DNA of 64,000 nt from Epiperipatus broadwayi (GCA_028023455.1 JAQFVV010012434.1:3730928-3794927); one strand, 5' to 3'; counted from the stretch's first letter, positions 34,301 through 49,679 are shown. A program made the numbers and translations. The notes: a model not told the origin generated them from the sequence alone.

Positions 34301-35299
34301 TGCATCATCTGCTTTTGGTCCCCTACTCTGAATATTTCTGCTACTTTTGCAGAAATGATGTCTCTAGCAGTGGCAGGACAGTATTTCCCAAGTACCGTTT
34401 TTAATCAATATGAGTATTTTTAATATACATACAGAGATTGAAGCCAGAAGATTAAAATTATTATTTTTTCCTTCTTACTAAAAACAAAATTAAAATTGTA
34501 CTACAATTGTTATTTAAATTCATCTAAACAATATATGCATGTGCTTACTCCAGCAGTACATATACTAAACAATATATGCATTTTTTTATTTGATGAATAA
34601 AAATAATTTCTTTTTTTTAACTTTAATCCATCTTTTACAATTTTGTACATTTAGCTATGAAACTGCTCAGATTTTTGATATTTTAGGCCTTATAATGGTG
34701 CAGAGGTCGCTATCTTTTCTATATTGTTTTAAGCCTATTTATACTTTATATTATAGTTTTGTTGTGGTTTGCAGCTTCCCTTTTCCCCTATTTCTACCAT
34801 TTAGCTTTTTTTTTTTAAAAAGTAAGATGTCAGCATTACATGGATGTTTTTGCATGGTTGACAATACCCTATTGTTATAATAAAGCTATTAAGGATGTGG
34901 CTAATTTTTGATTGGATGAGTAGTTTAGTCTGAGGTTGAATCACTGAATATTGTAGATTAGTAAAAAAATGTAATTGGTTTACAAATTAATGATTATAAT
35001 GCAATCTTTTTGTAAAAGACTTATTTTTAAACCCAAACCTATGACACTAATAGGTTATTATCTTTGAAAATACTTTATTTTTAAAGAGACAATTATGGCA
35101 TCCAGATGCAGTTTCTAAAAAATTAAAAACAATTGCTTTTGTCAAAATGGTAAATAAAGTACTCTTTAAAATTTTAATAACAATAAATAATTTATTAACT
35201 TTTGAAATTTAGTTTACTTCCTCTGAATATTACTAATCCTAAATACTACCAAATTCACCCCTTTCTTTATTTTGCTATAATATCTTATATAAATGCAAT
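34301..35299. other. AT-rich DNA, no gene found
   Basis: The frames at 34160-34423 and 34590-34880 have no recognisable motif and no supporting composition. Confidence 0.4.
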
Positions 35300-35345
35300 T
35301 GATCAACTCCACTTTGAACACTTTTAGCAAACATCTTTTATTGTA

Positions 35346-35396
35346 CATATATGGATACACAATCTTATGTTTTGGCTGTCCAGCAGTCTTTTTCAG
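35346..35396 (-). ncRNA. Hammerhead-ribozyme-like remnant at PLE end
   Basis: Minus strand CTGAAAA (35390-35396, CTGATGA expected), then a stem-II-like GACTG-CTGGA-CAGCC, then AAAA for GAAA. It aligns base for base with the better copy at 43551-43577. Probably inactive. Confidence 0.35.
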
Positions 35397-35945
35397 AGAT
35401 ATGATATAATGAATAAAATAAAATACATAACTATATAAATAATATCAATAAAATTAATAAAATAAACAACATAAAATATAACAAAACTTAATAAAACTGA
35501 AATAAATATAATCAAACCCAAATAAAATAATTCTAGTAATATAAAATAAAATATACAATATAAATATAAATTATACATGTGTATTCCTGACTTATTCATG
35601 AACAAATAATAATTTAAATATATTATTAATTTTTAGTATTTTTAATAATCTCCTAATTACTTCTGTTCCTTATAAACTTGTTTTTATTAGCTCTACCTTA
35701 ATAAAATACTTAATAAATTTATTTTCATATAATTCTCAGTTCAACCTTAATTTATTTATTAATATTCTTTTTAATTTTTAAATTATATAATATCTATTAT
35801 TTTCTTATTTATTCTTCTGTTATTAATAATATTTTATATTTATCTTTTTTATCTTTTTTTTTAATATCTAAAAACTGTAAACATCATAATTTTCTCACTT
35901 ACCCACTTTTACTTCAATTTTTTAAAAGCAAAAAAATGTTTTTTT

Positions 35946-36829
35946 AAGAGAGATGAAAGATGCACTGTGACTTTTCCATTTTTGGAGTCAGGAATATCTC
36001 ACCTACCATGCTCAGAAAAAACTGTTAACCACTTTACCTTCTCTTCCATTCCCTACCCTAAGTTTTTCCCATATTTGTTTCTATCTTGTTCCATGCCATT
36101 TCCACAATATAATCCTTGTCAACTCCATAGCCTTTATATCTAAATCCCCCTTATCTTTTTTCAAATCCAGCATAAAAGCCAAGAACCTATCTTCTATATT
36201 ATCACTTTGTTTATATTTATTTTTCCATAACTTCATTATTTGTGCTCTTTCAACTTGCAAGCATTTACATTCAGTTAACAGATTCCTAATATTTTCTATG
36301 TCTTCCTTACACAATTTGCAGACTAAATCACCACATTTTTCTATTTATGTGTATATTCCCTTGTTGCTAAAGATTCTGTTCTAGAAAACAGTAAACTACT
36401 TTCCTTGCTATTATCATAAATTAACTCACATCCAATATTCTGTTTACTTCTATATATATTTAAACTCTTTTTACTCTACATACTAGTTCATCTATGGATG
36501 TAAATTAACTCACATCCAATATTCTGTTTACTTCTATATATATTTAAACTCTTTTTACTCTACATACTAGTTCATCTATCCAACTCTCTATTCTTTATTA
36601 ATGCATCTATTCCTTTATCCCATTCTTTGCAATTATTACACTCAACAATTCTAACACAAACATTCCACCTTTTTCATAAGTATACTGGCCATAAATTCTT
36701 TATCAAAATCTTCTACCATCTTGTTGCATGCCCTTTACTCATAACCCAATTAAATATGATTTTTGCTATTCTCTTATTATCCATAAATTGCAATATACTG
36801 AACATTTTCATTTTGCTTTTTGCATCTTT
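35946..36829 (-). pseudogene. LINE C-terminal fragment inside left arm
   Basis: Absent from the right arm, so inserted in (or deleted from) one arm only. The minus frame 36314-36081 plus upstream codons reads a CKLCKEDIENI...LLTEC pattern, the CCHC-type zinc finger found near the end of many LINE ORF2 proteins (His replaced by Asn), ending in RIILWKWHGTR. Further upstream on the minus strand, frames with stops follow. A 79-base unit is duplicated at 36417-36495 and 36501-36579. The LINE clade is not assignable. Confidence 0.5.
36417..36579. repeat. 79-base direct duplication
   Basis: 36417-36495 and 36501-36579 are identical, separated by ggatg. Recent local duplication. Confidence 0.9.
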
Positions 36830-36932
36830 TTAAAAATTATCTTAGATCCAAGCTTACTCTATTACCTATTATTTAAATTAATTATATCTATATTCACTAC
36901 AACTTTTTATTTATATATTTATCCACTTTAAC

Positions 36933-37093
<161 letters not shown>

Positions 37094-37540
37094 ACTCTCT
37101 CTTATAAATTTATATTATATTGTTTTATATGTAAGTATTAAACTAAGTTTGTTTCCTTAATAAGTAATATCTACAAATATATTCAAGTTTATAGTTCTAT
37201 GTAATCATTTTTTTACAATCCATAATTTATAAGTAATTTTCTATATATATTTTTTCCTTTATATCCTTTTTAAGAACTATATTTATACCAATATCATCCT
37301 AATCCCTATTAAATTTTGATTTTTTTTTTATTAGTATTATTTTTTATTTTCATTTCTTTAATATTGTCTGTATGTAACATTATGTTTATTGTATTTTGTG
37401 TAAATTTGTGTCCTATTTTCTTTATACATATATAGTGATTTATTATCTAATATATGAATAAAAATATATAGGATATAATAAAGATAATGAAGAAATAATT
37501 AATGAAGAATATATGATAAAATGAAAACAATGTTTAGATA

Positions 37541-37610
37541 GCTATGATTGATAACAAATATGTGGGAGAAACTAAAAATTCTATAAAAAAAGATTAAAAG
37601 GAACATATGT
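37541..37610 (+). pseudogene. GIY-YIG endonuclease fragment of PLE
   Basis: Frame from about 37544 reads a DNKYVGETKNSIKKRL block: the YIG half (YVG), ETK and the catalytic-arginine helix of PLE endonucleases, comparable to YYGETKATINTRL in the element at 25991-26786. Only about 20 codons remain, directly at the palindrome centre, before the right arm starts at 37601. It is what identifies the whole palindrome as Penelope-like. Confidence 0.6.
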
Positions 37611-38610
37611 CAGATAATAAATAACTGATATATATATATATGAAGGAAACAGGACTCAAATTTACACAAAATTCAATAAAAATGATGTTATATAAGACAA
37701 TATTAAAAACATAAAAATAAAAAATGCAATACTAGCAAGAAAGATACAATCAAAATTTAATATGAATTCTGGGATTAGGATAACATTGGTAAAAATATAG
37801 TTCTTTAAAAAGATTTATAGAGAAAAAAATACAAGGAGAAAATTACTTATAAATCAATTATGGCTTGTAAAAAAATGGTTACATAGGAGTATAAACATGA
37901 ATATATTTATAGATATTACATATTAAGAAAAAAATATTAGTATAATATTTACATATAAAATAGTACAATATAAATTTATAAGAGTTATATAATAATAGTA
38001 ATAAAGTTAAAGTGTATAATAAATATATAAATAAAGAGTTGTAGTGATTATAAATACAGTTAGTTTAAATAATATGTAATAGAGGGAGCTAGGATATAAG
38101 ATAATTTGTAAAAAAATCACAAAAAATGTGTTTTTGCTTTTAAAAAAATAGACTAAAAATGGGTAAGTTACAATATTTATTGTTTTTAGATATTAAAAAT
38201 AAGGAAGATAAATATAAAATATTATTAATAACAGAAGAATGAATAAAAAAATCATAAATATTCTATAATTTAAAAATTAAAAAATATTACTAAATGAATT
38301 AAGGTTGAACAGAGAATTATATGAAAATAAAATTAGTAAATATTTTTTAAGGTGGAGCCAATAAAACAAGTTTAAGTTTATAAGGAATGGAAGTAATTAA
38401 GATATTTTTAAAAATAATAAAAATGAATAATATATTTAAATTTATAGTTGTTCATATATATATATTGTCAGGAATACACATGCATAATTTACATTTATTT
38501 TATATTTATATTGTATATTTTAATTTATATTAATTTTGGTTTAATTATATTTATTATATCTTATGCTGTTTTTTTATTATTATTTTGGTAATTTTATTGT
38601 TTACATTTTT

Positions 38611-40897
<2,287 letters not shown>

Positions 40898-41053
40898 TTA
40901 TTTATCTGGACTGCAAGTGCTTGAGCTGTAGGTTTGGTGAGCTTGAGTGGGTGCTGGTGGCATCATGTTCTTCATGATTCCATTAGGCTTTGAGTCTTCT
41001 AGTAGCATGATAGTTGTTACAGCTTTGGATGAGAGAAATCTCCATTTTTCCAT
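40898..41053 (-). CDS. Possible 51-codon ORF or terminal exon
   Basis: ATG at 41053 to TAA at 40898 in a GC-richer patch that contrasts with its surroundings. The product starts MEKWRFLSSKAVTTIML and is rich in M, P, S and T later (KNMMPPAPTQAHQTYSS). Composition is protein-like rather than translated AT repeat. No family recognised, no conserved motif, and upstream the frame is closed. It could be an exon, a decayed repeat or chance. Confidence 0.2.
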   Translation of the reverse strand: MEKWRFLSSKAVTTIMLLEDSKPNGIMKNMMPPAPTQAHQTYSSSTCSPDK

Positions 41054-41574
41054 GGAGTAACAACAAAGAAATGCCCATTTTTAGCTGGACATTTTAGAAA
41101 TTACAACTGATGTGGATTTTGACTGCTTTTATAAAATGGCTATTTACTATCCTGGGTTTAAAATATAGGGTATTTATACATTTTGCCCTACACACTTACA
41201 TTAGGGAAATCTATATCACCTCAGAACCCATTAACTGAAGAATTTGCTTTACTGGTACAAAATTACAAAACTTTTTAATTAATCTATTGCTCAATTTCTG
41301 AGGTGCTATAGTTCCCTTTAGGCTATTAAAATAGTGCTGGCCCAATGCTTTTTCTGTATGACTTTCTATTGCAAATATTTTTAACTTTCCATTAGTTAGA
41401 TTTTAAAAGATGATTTTTATTTTTACCTACCCTGCAGTTAAAGTAAATTCTTGTTTACAACAAATCTGTTTTAATTACTTGACCAGAACTTTTTTTTATT
41501 TTAATTACTAAATAAGAAACTCTTTTAAAACATATTTTAAAAAAAACCTTTTAACATATTTTTAAATAAAAACT
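41054..41574. other. AT-rich DNA
   Basis: No feature recognised. Confidence 0.4.
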
Positions 41575-43115
41575 TTAGTTTCAATAGGCTTTATTGGTTT
41601 ATAAATGTACAAAAAAAGGAAGGAAAAAAAAGAAAAAAAACAAGGAAAATAACTATTTTGATCAGGGCTTACCATTCTCCTGATCGTTACATCAGTTTAT
41701 AACAATTTACATATATTAATGGGTACACTTTTTATCTCTTTTACCTCCCTCTTCCCTCCACCCTTTCTTTCCTTTTTTTTAAAATCCTGGTGATTTACTT
41801 CTTTGGCGATGGTGGGTCTTTTTATAAATTAGAGTGAAGTAGCATTATTGACCAGGTGTCTGAAAAAATGTTAGGCGATGAAATTTTTTCATCCCTAGTG
41901 CATGTGATATCAATTTTGTTCCTACATGTGTTAGATTGTTTCATGTCCAGTTCATACATAAGTGTACATGTGGTACACCATAGTGAGTATAACACAAATG
42001 TGCTAGCACGGATGAGTCCATAAATACCCTTTTCAAAGGAATTGAGAAGTGTTTGTATTCCGTAATCCTTGTTTTTAAAAATTTTTGGAATGTCCCAACA
42101 GATATTATTGTATCTGGGGCTTGTGAATAATAAGTGTGATAGGGTTTCTGGTTCTCTTTGACAAATCTTGCAAATATCTTCAATATTGGTACAGTTTCTT
42201 TTATATCTACAGAAGTAAAGAGTTGAAAGTGTATCAAGATTTAGTTTTATGAGGAAATCATAGAATTTTGGCTCCAATGACCAATATTTGAAGTTTTTGG
42301 TCAACTGTTTATTTGTTAAGTTTAAATAAGTTTTCCCGTTATCATTGGAAGGGGGGTTGCAGACTGAGTAAACCTCCCAGTATTTCATTTTGTCCATAGG
42401 GGGGGATGTAAGATTGGGGATGCTTAATAGTGGAGAAATTAGCTTATTCCAGAAGTTATTTGTAGGTGGTGGTTTGTCTGTGGGTGTGATTTTGAGTGCA
42501 ATTTCTAGATAGGGGAAAATTTTGGCGCATGATGATATTAGATTAAATGTTTTTTGAATTTGAAAAATGTTGATTGAATGTAGGCCTAGTCCATTTCGAG
42601 ATAGAGGGTTCAGGTTTTTCTTAAGGATATTGGCACTATTTTTTTTTCCACAATAATTTTCTACACATTGAATAAATTTTTGCTATAAACGCTTTTGTGT
42701 ATATTATTATGGGTGTATAATATGTAACTCTTGTTATTATTAAGATATTGAAGAGAGCGACTTTGGCATAGAGCGACATGTATGATTTGGATAGAGAATT
42801 AGTTATATTCTCAGATTTATTCATTAATTTCCTCTGTATCTGTGAACGCATTTCAGAGTTGCTTAAATGGAATGGAAATCCCAGGAATGGACCTGTTTTT
42901 TCTTTAAAGTATTGGTCTTGTTGGTGTCCAGTGCATATGGAGCAAGCGCTGGATTTATGTAGATTAAACTCTAGTTTATATTCTGCTGAGTAGTTATTAA
43001 GAATTTTAATTAGTGTTGGTATTTGTTTTTTGGTGGGCAGAAAGACAGTAATATCAGCCATGTATGCAACACATGTGACATTAGTCTTCATTGCGGGTAT
43101 GAATATTCCAGTCAT
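41575..43115 (-). pseudogene. LINE fragment, L1/Tx1-like, RT C-terminal half to 3' end
   Basis: First open piece 43115-42636: a VAYMADITVFLP motif replaces the catalytic YADD (so inactive), followed by the IPTLIKILNNYSAEYKLEFNL stretch and the segments after it that are usual for L1/Tx1-type RTs. After frame changes, 42397-41822 carries a CCHC-like zinc finger (CKICQREPETLSHLLF) and a W-rich tail. An AATAAA lies on the minus strand near 41594-41599, close to the end, which finishes in a ttgaaac word. 5' truncated, with at least two frameshifts. Confidence 0.7.
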
Positions 43116-43499
43116 CTCACTTTCAACTTTTAAACACTTTAATTACAACTTTTAATATTTTAAATCATACCACCTCTATATACATTATATATAGGGCAGA
43201 TTGTACATCCACATATGAATTTATAATAACAAAATTATTAATAAATTGACTTTTAACATTTTTCTATATAATAAATATTTTCTCAAAATATTCCATGATA
43301 GAAATACAGTATAATTTTATTAATCCTTTCTAATTATAGTGTTGGTTCGCATGTAAATATATAATGCTGTTAAGATAGATATAATAGTAGGTTTTACAAG
43401 TTAATTTTAAGAGAGTTAACATTAAAAAATATGGTTCGAACTTAGCACAGATGAGTGGGTCATTAGGTTGATGGTGAAACAATAAGGGCTTGGAAGGTT
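43116..43499. other. AT-rich DNA
   Basis: No feature recognised. Confidence 0.4.
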
Positions 43500-43680
43500 A
43501 TTACTTCATTATATAGTTAGGTATTTTATTTTGTTCATTATATCATAGCTCTGATGAAGATTGCAGGATAGTTGAAATGTAAGATTGTGTGTGCATATAT
43601 GTACAATAAAAGGTTTTTGCTAAAAAAGTGTTCAATGTAGAATGGATAAATTGCATTTATTCCAAAATATATCTTTTTTT
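43500..43680 (+). repeat. PLE terminal fragment
   Basis: It matches the minus strand of 35280-35440 with modest divergence (cattatatcata, a CTGATGA region, aagattgtgt, atatgtacaataaaag, agtgttca). An isolated terminal-repeat fragment of the same PLE family as the palindrome at 35.3-38.6 kb. Confidence 0.7.
43551..43577 (+). ncRNA. Hammerhead-ribozyme-like core
   Basis: CTGATGA (43551-43557), a 16-base stem-II candidate, then GAAA (43574-43577). Stem II pairs GATTG with TAGTT using G-U pairs; the relative at 35346-35396 has GACTG with CAGCC at the same positions, so pairing is kept with different bases. Hammerheads are known in PLE terminal repeats. Stems I and III are not convincingly visible. 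Confidence 0.45.
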
Positions 43681-44730
43681 AATAACATAAAATTCATAAA
43701 TATCCAATATATCCTTCTTCTAACTTAATTCATAGGTAAATTACTTCCAATGGTTGCATTCCCCATTGTTATAGGTAAGAACTTTGTTTAGATCTTTATT
43801 TTCATATTTTAAAAAAAGACTGTTTAAAAATCAATATTACTTGAAAGTTTACACTTTAAATTATTAGGCAAAAATTACTTATATAATATATAGAAAAAAA
43901 TGCTTAATTGTAAAAATAAAATGTTTTCAACATGGAGTGATATAGAATGAACGATTCACTAGATTCTATTCAAAAAATGACATGTGAAGTTTTTTGCTCA
44001 AAATGTTAAATAAAAAATATATTGAAATTAACTTTTTTAATTATATGAACAATGAGAAACACTTTTGTTTATTCAAAAATATTTTTTGATACTACAGTGA
44101 TAATTTAAATTTTTGTCAGAATTATTAATAAATTAAATAATCTATTTGTATCAAAAAGTCATTTCATTTAATTTTAAATAATTTGCAATATTTCCAAAAT
44201 ATTGAGAATATTATTACATAATTAATATTTAAATTATTTTAAACTTTGTTTTAACATTTATATAAATAACTTTTGTAGATATTCATTTCTAATTTTTCTT
44301 TATACAATATGCATATGCACTATCAAAGTTAATCCTCTACTGTATTGTGGATATCAGATAATATGTCTCATTATTCATTTTAGTGTAAAAGAAAAAACAA
44401 CAACTCAAACCTGACAATTAATATTTTTCCTAAATATACATACATAATTTAACTGATTTCAACTAATGAAACTTATACTTTTCTTACTTTTTTCAGAAAT
44501 TCAACTGACAAACAATTAAGCAGAATTAATCGTGTTCTAAAATATATTTGTAAAATGTCCAACTACCAGTTAATAAAACATTCAGTGGAGAATAAACGTA
44601 TCAAGAATCCATCACAGTTTAATTGGCAAAAGCTACCTAAATCCTAATTACTAACTCATGATGATTGACAAAAAATTAGAGGCTAATTATAATAAAATAT
44701 GTGAAAGTTGTGAATCACTAAACATCACAT
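43681..44730. other. AT-rich DNA
   Basis: No feature recognised. Confidence 0.4.
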
Positions 44731-44780
44731 GCTTCTCATCGATGAAAGCCACAAGCTAGAAACTAGTCTGGGGATATTGG
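44731..44780 (+). ncRNA. Ribozyme-like word family H2, copy b
   Basis: ctcatcGATGAaagccacaa, then gctaGAAActagt and tggggatattgg: a GATGA, a short AGC-loop-GCT stem, then GAAAC, the order of a hammerhead core. Related words at 30031-30074 and on the minus strand at about 47636-47690 (CGAAACTAG, ATATTAG). Confidence 0.35.
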
Positions 44781-45198
44781 ATGAGTAGGCACTATATAGG
44801 AATTTTATGCACAAGTCTTCTGGCATCCATTGATTACTCTGGCTTGCACTGAGTGGCACTGTATGGAGAGTTTTTCCTGTTTTAATTAAGTTGTGAATCC
44901 ATTAAAAGTTTAGTCTGACTCCTTTGAGATTTAGATGCTATATACAAATTGCAAAAACTAACTTTCATTGAAATTTAGATCTAGCTTCTTTTAGATTTAA
45001 AGACTCATATTAATGTAAAATCATATTTATACAGAGTTTAAATATAAAATTTTAATAATATAATTGTATCGAGTATACTTTTAACATTTTCACATCATAT
45101 TCATGATCAGTATAGGCACACAATATATATATATATGAAAAACAAAACAAGTCTTATATACGTAAAAACCTGCTATCACTTGTATTAATGATCAATAA
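44781..45198. other. AT-rich DNA leading into foldback copy
   Basis: From about 45130 it matches the head of the foldback family described at 53350 (aaacaaaacaag, then a cttgta word) after a TA run. Confidence 0.45.
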
Positions 45199-45300
45199 AT
45201 GGAGCTTTACCAAGACCTCCAAACAAGCGTATTTGTTTACATTGACTCTGACGTTTATGTAAACAAATACGCTTGTTTGGAGGTCTTGGTAAAGCTCCAT
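45199..45300. repeat. Foldback family F, copy 1 (43-base snap-back)
   Basis: Perfect 43-base arms at 45199-45241 and 45258-45300 with a 16-base loop; TA repeats follow directly. The arm contains taccaagac, caagcgt and tttgtttaca, shared with copies 2 and 3. The minus-strand frame at 45185-45370 only reflects the palindrome. Confidence 0.9.
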
Positions 45301-45315
45301 CTATATATATATATA

Positions 45316-48078
45316 AACTTATGAATGGATCAGTGCCTGAGGTAGAAACACTTCCTGCTGTCACATTCACTATGTCATCTTTAATCTGGTAGAAAAAGTT
45401 TTAATCTATTACTAGTGATTGAAAATAAAGCTAAGCAAACTCCAGTAAACAAAATCTCCATCCAGTTTCTCTCTTACTTACTTTAAATATAATTTTTGTA
45501 TTCATTTGTACATCAATCATTACTACATTACTGATTAGCTATAAATTATCTTTCATTTTAGTAACCAAATTTTTATAAATTCTTATCACAATTCATTATC
45601 AAATTAAATTGTCATATACTATTGTATACAAACTGCACAAGTAAAAGCTGATTTTTGTGTTTGTAATAATGGTTAGATTCTAAGTCATCTGTTTATAATG
45701 AAATTTATATACAATTAATTACTAGGTACTGGTTACTTTTGCTACTATCATTGTAGTTGTACTTTGAGCACTTTAGTATAATGCCATTAGTAGCAGATGT
45801 ATGTTTCTAATTGATGATCAACTAAAGTAAATAGAAAATTATATCTGATCAATTAATAATGAAGTTATTGCGGTGAACTAATTATTTCTCTTCTTGAATA
45901 TTATTTGTCCTTTCCAATCAATTATCTATATGTAAACATGAAAATATATTTTAACTGTTGTAAATAAAATTATGAATAAAAAAATTACCTGAAAAGTTGA
46001 AGTATTATGCTTAATCTTGATATAATGTTTATAATATTATTAGTAAATAATGTCATGTTTTGACTATTTAATTAATTGATCACAGAAATTCAATATGATT
46101 TAACTCATGCAGATGGGTTTATATTTTGCTACATTTTATTATTACAAAGAAATAATATTTATAGTTATACGCATAAATATGAAATTCAGATTGATGATAA
46201 CTTATTACAGAGTGTCAAAAAAACTTATGAAGACTAGTTATCCAAAATGATATCTAAGCACCCAAAATTGCTAAGTTTGTGACTAACAATTTTATCAAAA
46301 AAAACGATAATTGATTTCAATGAACTATAAGATTATTAATGTTTTGCTTCAAGCAAATAAATTTTAATTATATTCTGCTGTTTTATTTAATAAAAACAAT
46401 CTTAGTTTCAATAGGCTGATGTAGATATCAATGGATATAAATTCAGGTCACTTTGCAGAAGATATTCTTGATTTGGATTCTGCATGTTAACTACTCTAAC
46501 TTCTCATAGAGATCAGGGTAGATAATAAATAAGCAGAATCCATTCAAGCGTATCTTCTGCTAGGAAATCAATGAAGGGTAATCAAAGTACAATCTATGTT
46601 TTTCTAAGAATAATAAATTAGAATAAATTGGAATAATTATTGGTACTAACTGATGTAATATTTTCTAGATTGTATTTCACTGAGTAAAGTAAAAATCAAA
46701 AATCTCACTTCCCAAATTGATTGGAATGACATGATTTCCTGAATAGCCAACGATAAGGTTACTTTACTTATATAAACATTACAATACTATAATATTTTCT
46801 GGTTGCTAAATTTCAGAGATTATTGGTATTTTTATAATCGGTAGTATTTTCCTTTACAAATCTATAGTTGAACAAGACTAGTCTTTTTATACATTTTCCA
46901 TTAAAGATGTTAGATATTATTCATGATTCAATCCTGGTTCAAAGTCAACTCTTAATTTTAATGTAATATTTTGTTTGATGAGCAGATGAGTGAAATTAAT
47001 AGGTTTATTTTCAAAAAAATATAAGTAATGAGATAATAAATTTAAAAGTTAATTTTAAAAAAATATAGTGAGTATATACAATAAGTTATTATATATAATA
47101 GTGATATTATTTGTTATAGAGAGGTAAATATAAATTTTAATAATTAAATCAAAAAGTTTTATATCGATTCCTGTACAAATTAAAAATAAATAAATCCAGT
47201 ATTATTTCATTTTTAAAATATACAACAATTGTATCTTTAATAAATGTCAATAATTATTTTATTTGTATTAAAAAGAGTTTTATATTGAATAGCTTTGAAT
47301 TCACTAGATTACAACAATAATTGTTACATTTACAAAATCAAAGTTAATTAAAATGATGTAGAATATTTTTTTGTAATGTAATAAAACTTGATTGTTATTT
47401 TTGCAGAACTCTGAGACAATTTGTGAACTGATGTCTATCGTTAAAGTAGTCAATTAAAGTCTAAAATTATGTAAACATTTAAAAGATAATTTTAAAACAA
47501 AAATTTCAATATTAAACATTTTGGGATTGATAAAATATAACTATTTATTTTAAAGCAGAAATATTACAACTTGTGCAATTTTAGCATTTGTTGTTAGAGC
47601 AAATTACATTAAGGGAATAATACAAAACTACTAATATCCTAGTTTCGGTATTTCAACTAGCTTATAAGCTGAGAGCTTAGAATCATTATGTATATAATAA
47701 AATGTGGTGACAGGAATATTGTACATATATTTTATATCACATAGAAATTCTTGAAATCAAACAGATTTATCTATTTATTTATTGAAAGTTGAATTGTAAT
47801 GGTAATAAATGAAAAGGGCATTAATTAAATAAAAATGACTGAATTAGAAAAAGTAATATAGGATTATATAATTCTAATCAGAATAATTTAAATGAGATTG
47901 GACAATACAATTCTGTAAAAATTCAAATAATTAACTTTAATCAAAATCAAAAGTATATATATATATAAATATTAAAAATTTCAAACAAAATTAGTCAATA
48001 AAATAATAAAAATTATCACAAATTTTCATAACTCAACCAGACTAATCAAAAAAAAAAAACAACAACAACAACAACTGT
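45316..48078. other. AT-rich DNA, no gene found
   Basis: No coding signal. A minus-strand H2-like word lies near 47636-47690. Confidence 0.45.
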
Positions 48079-48599
48079 AAAACACAACCAATGGTTTCTG
48101 TGCTACAATCAGACTTCTCAAGTATAAAGAACTACAAAATAACTTATTTAAATTAAACATTACCCACAATTCCACTTATATCTCATAAACCCTTAATATT
48201 AAAAGAATTTTTAAAAAAGTTAATTGCTTCAGAATCCTCAACTTTAAATAATAAAGATCCTTTAATTCTTTTTATTTCATTTCTCTCAAAGAAGATAACT
48301 TTAGTCTCACCAAAATTAATAGTGTGGCCTGAATCTTTTTCATGGATATATAAAGCAGAAATAAGATATTTATTTCTAATCCTACTTTTATGTACCTTTA
48401 TTCTTTCATTTAGCTCAAACTACTCTGACTTATATATACCATTTTACAAAACAAATGATAATATACACTATTCCAGGAATAATATTTTTGTCAAAAAATT
48501 ATTTTTGCATTATTTAATAAATTATTCAAAGTAATATCCCTAAAGACTTCATATCAACTAAGATGTTAATGAATATTAAGACTTATAAAGATGGTTTTC

Positions 48600-49638
48600 T
48601 TTAAAGATTTATTTTTGACTTTACAGGTAGTGTTGTGGAGGATATTGTTAGGTTCATGAATAATTTTTTAAAACAATTTGTTGATTTTGGTTATTACATA
48701 ATTTCTCCTTCTTTTGAGGCTTTTGTCACCTTAATTAAAGCAATTGAGTTTTTGGTAGTTTGGATATTGAGAATATCTATCAATCTGTTTGATGTTCTTA
48801 TGTTTGTGTGGATCTTTGTCAAAGACTAAGATTAAAGTTATTAAAGATTTGTTTTTATTATTGGATGATTCTATGTATTTCACTTATAATGGTAATGTTT
48901 ATAAGATTAAGATTAAGAAAGGGTGAATAATAGATTATAGCATTCTGTCTTAAGTTGTTCAGTTTATATTAATTATTTGGAAGAGAAAGTTATTATTAAG
49001 AAGGATAGTTTATATTTAAAGTTGTTTATTAGATATGTTGATCATTATTTGTTTGTAGTTGAGAATCATAAATTGAAAGAGTTGGTAAATAAGTTTAATT
49101 GTTTTGATCCTTCTATAAAAGCTGTTGTAGAAAAAGGGGGGTTACATTTTGTTAAATTGAAATATTTAGATTTATTGATGATTAGAAATGTAAAGAATGA
49201 TTTTTGGTATGTGGTTATTACATTAATAGTAAAGAGTTTAGGTCTAAAATTAAACCTGAAAGCTATCAATCAGCATCTTATAAAATAGCTGCTTTAAAAC
49301 ATTATTGTTATAGAAATAAGAGATTAAATAATTCTAATGGGGTAGTTTTGTTTCAAAAAGACCTATTTTATAAATATTATTTGAGTGTTGGCTACACTGA
49401 TAAATTTGTTAAAAAAATTTTATTTAATAGCAATAATATTTATAATAATGTAAAGGATCAAGAAAAATATGATTTTATTTCATTGACATTTAAATTGTTT
49501 TCTTATAGAATTGTATATAAAAATAGTAATTTGTTTGGAAGTAAGAAATTTGCTTGGAAAAGGGATATTACTTTGAATAATTTATTAAATAATACAAAGG
49601 AAATTTTTGATAGAAAGAATATTCCTGGAATAGTGTAA
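48600..49638 (+). pseudogene. Decayed PLE reverse transcriptase
   Basis: Several frames with stops. Around 48860-48915 MYFTYNGNVYKIKIKKG corresponds to the segment before the MGSPLSP motif. At 48977-49288 RYVDHYLFVVENHKL shows RYVDD with one catalytic Asp changed to His, followed by LKYLDLLMIRN (PLE FLDL segment). After a frameshift, 49204-49638 gives IKPESYQSASYKIAALKHYCYR and a VGYTDKFVKKIL stretch, the post-RT linker of PLEs. No GIY-YIG domain follows; the frame ends near 49638 at a TA run and foldback copy 2. Inactive. Confidence 0.65.
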
Positions 49639-49679
49639 ATTATCCTTTGCTTTTGTAAGAATATATATATATATATATA

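Noticed and set aside
34160-34423. 87-codon ORFs on both strands over the CTCF-like island
   Set aside because: Open frames on both strands reflect the local higher G+C; no motif, and the repeated cagcgcca words explain the composition better.
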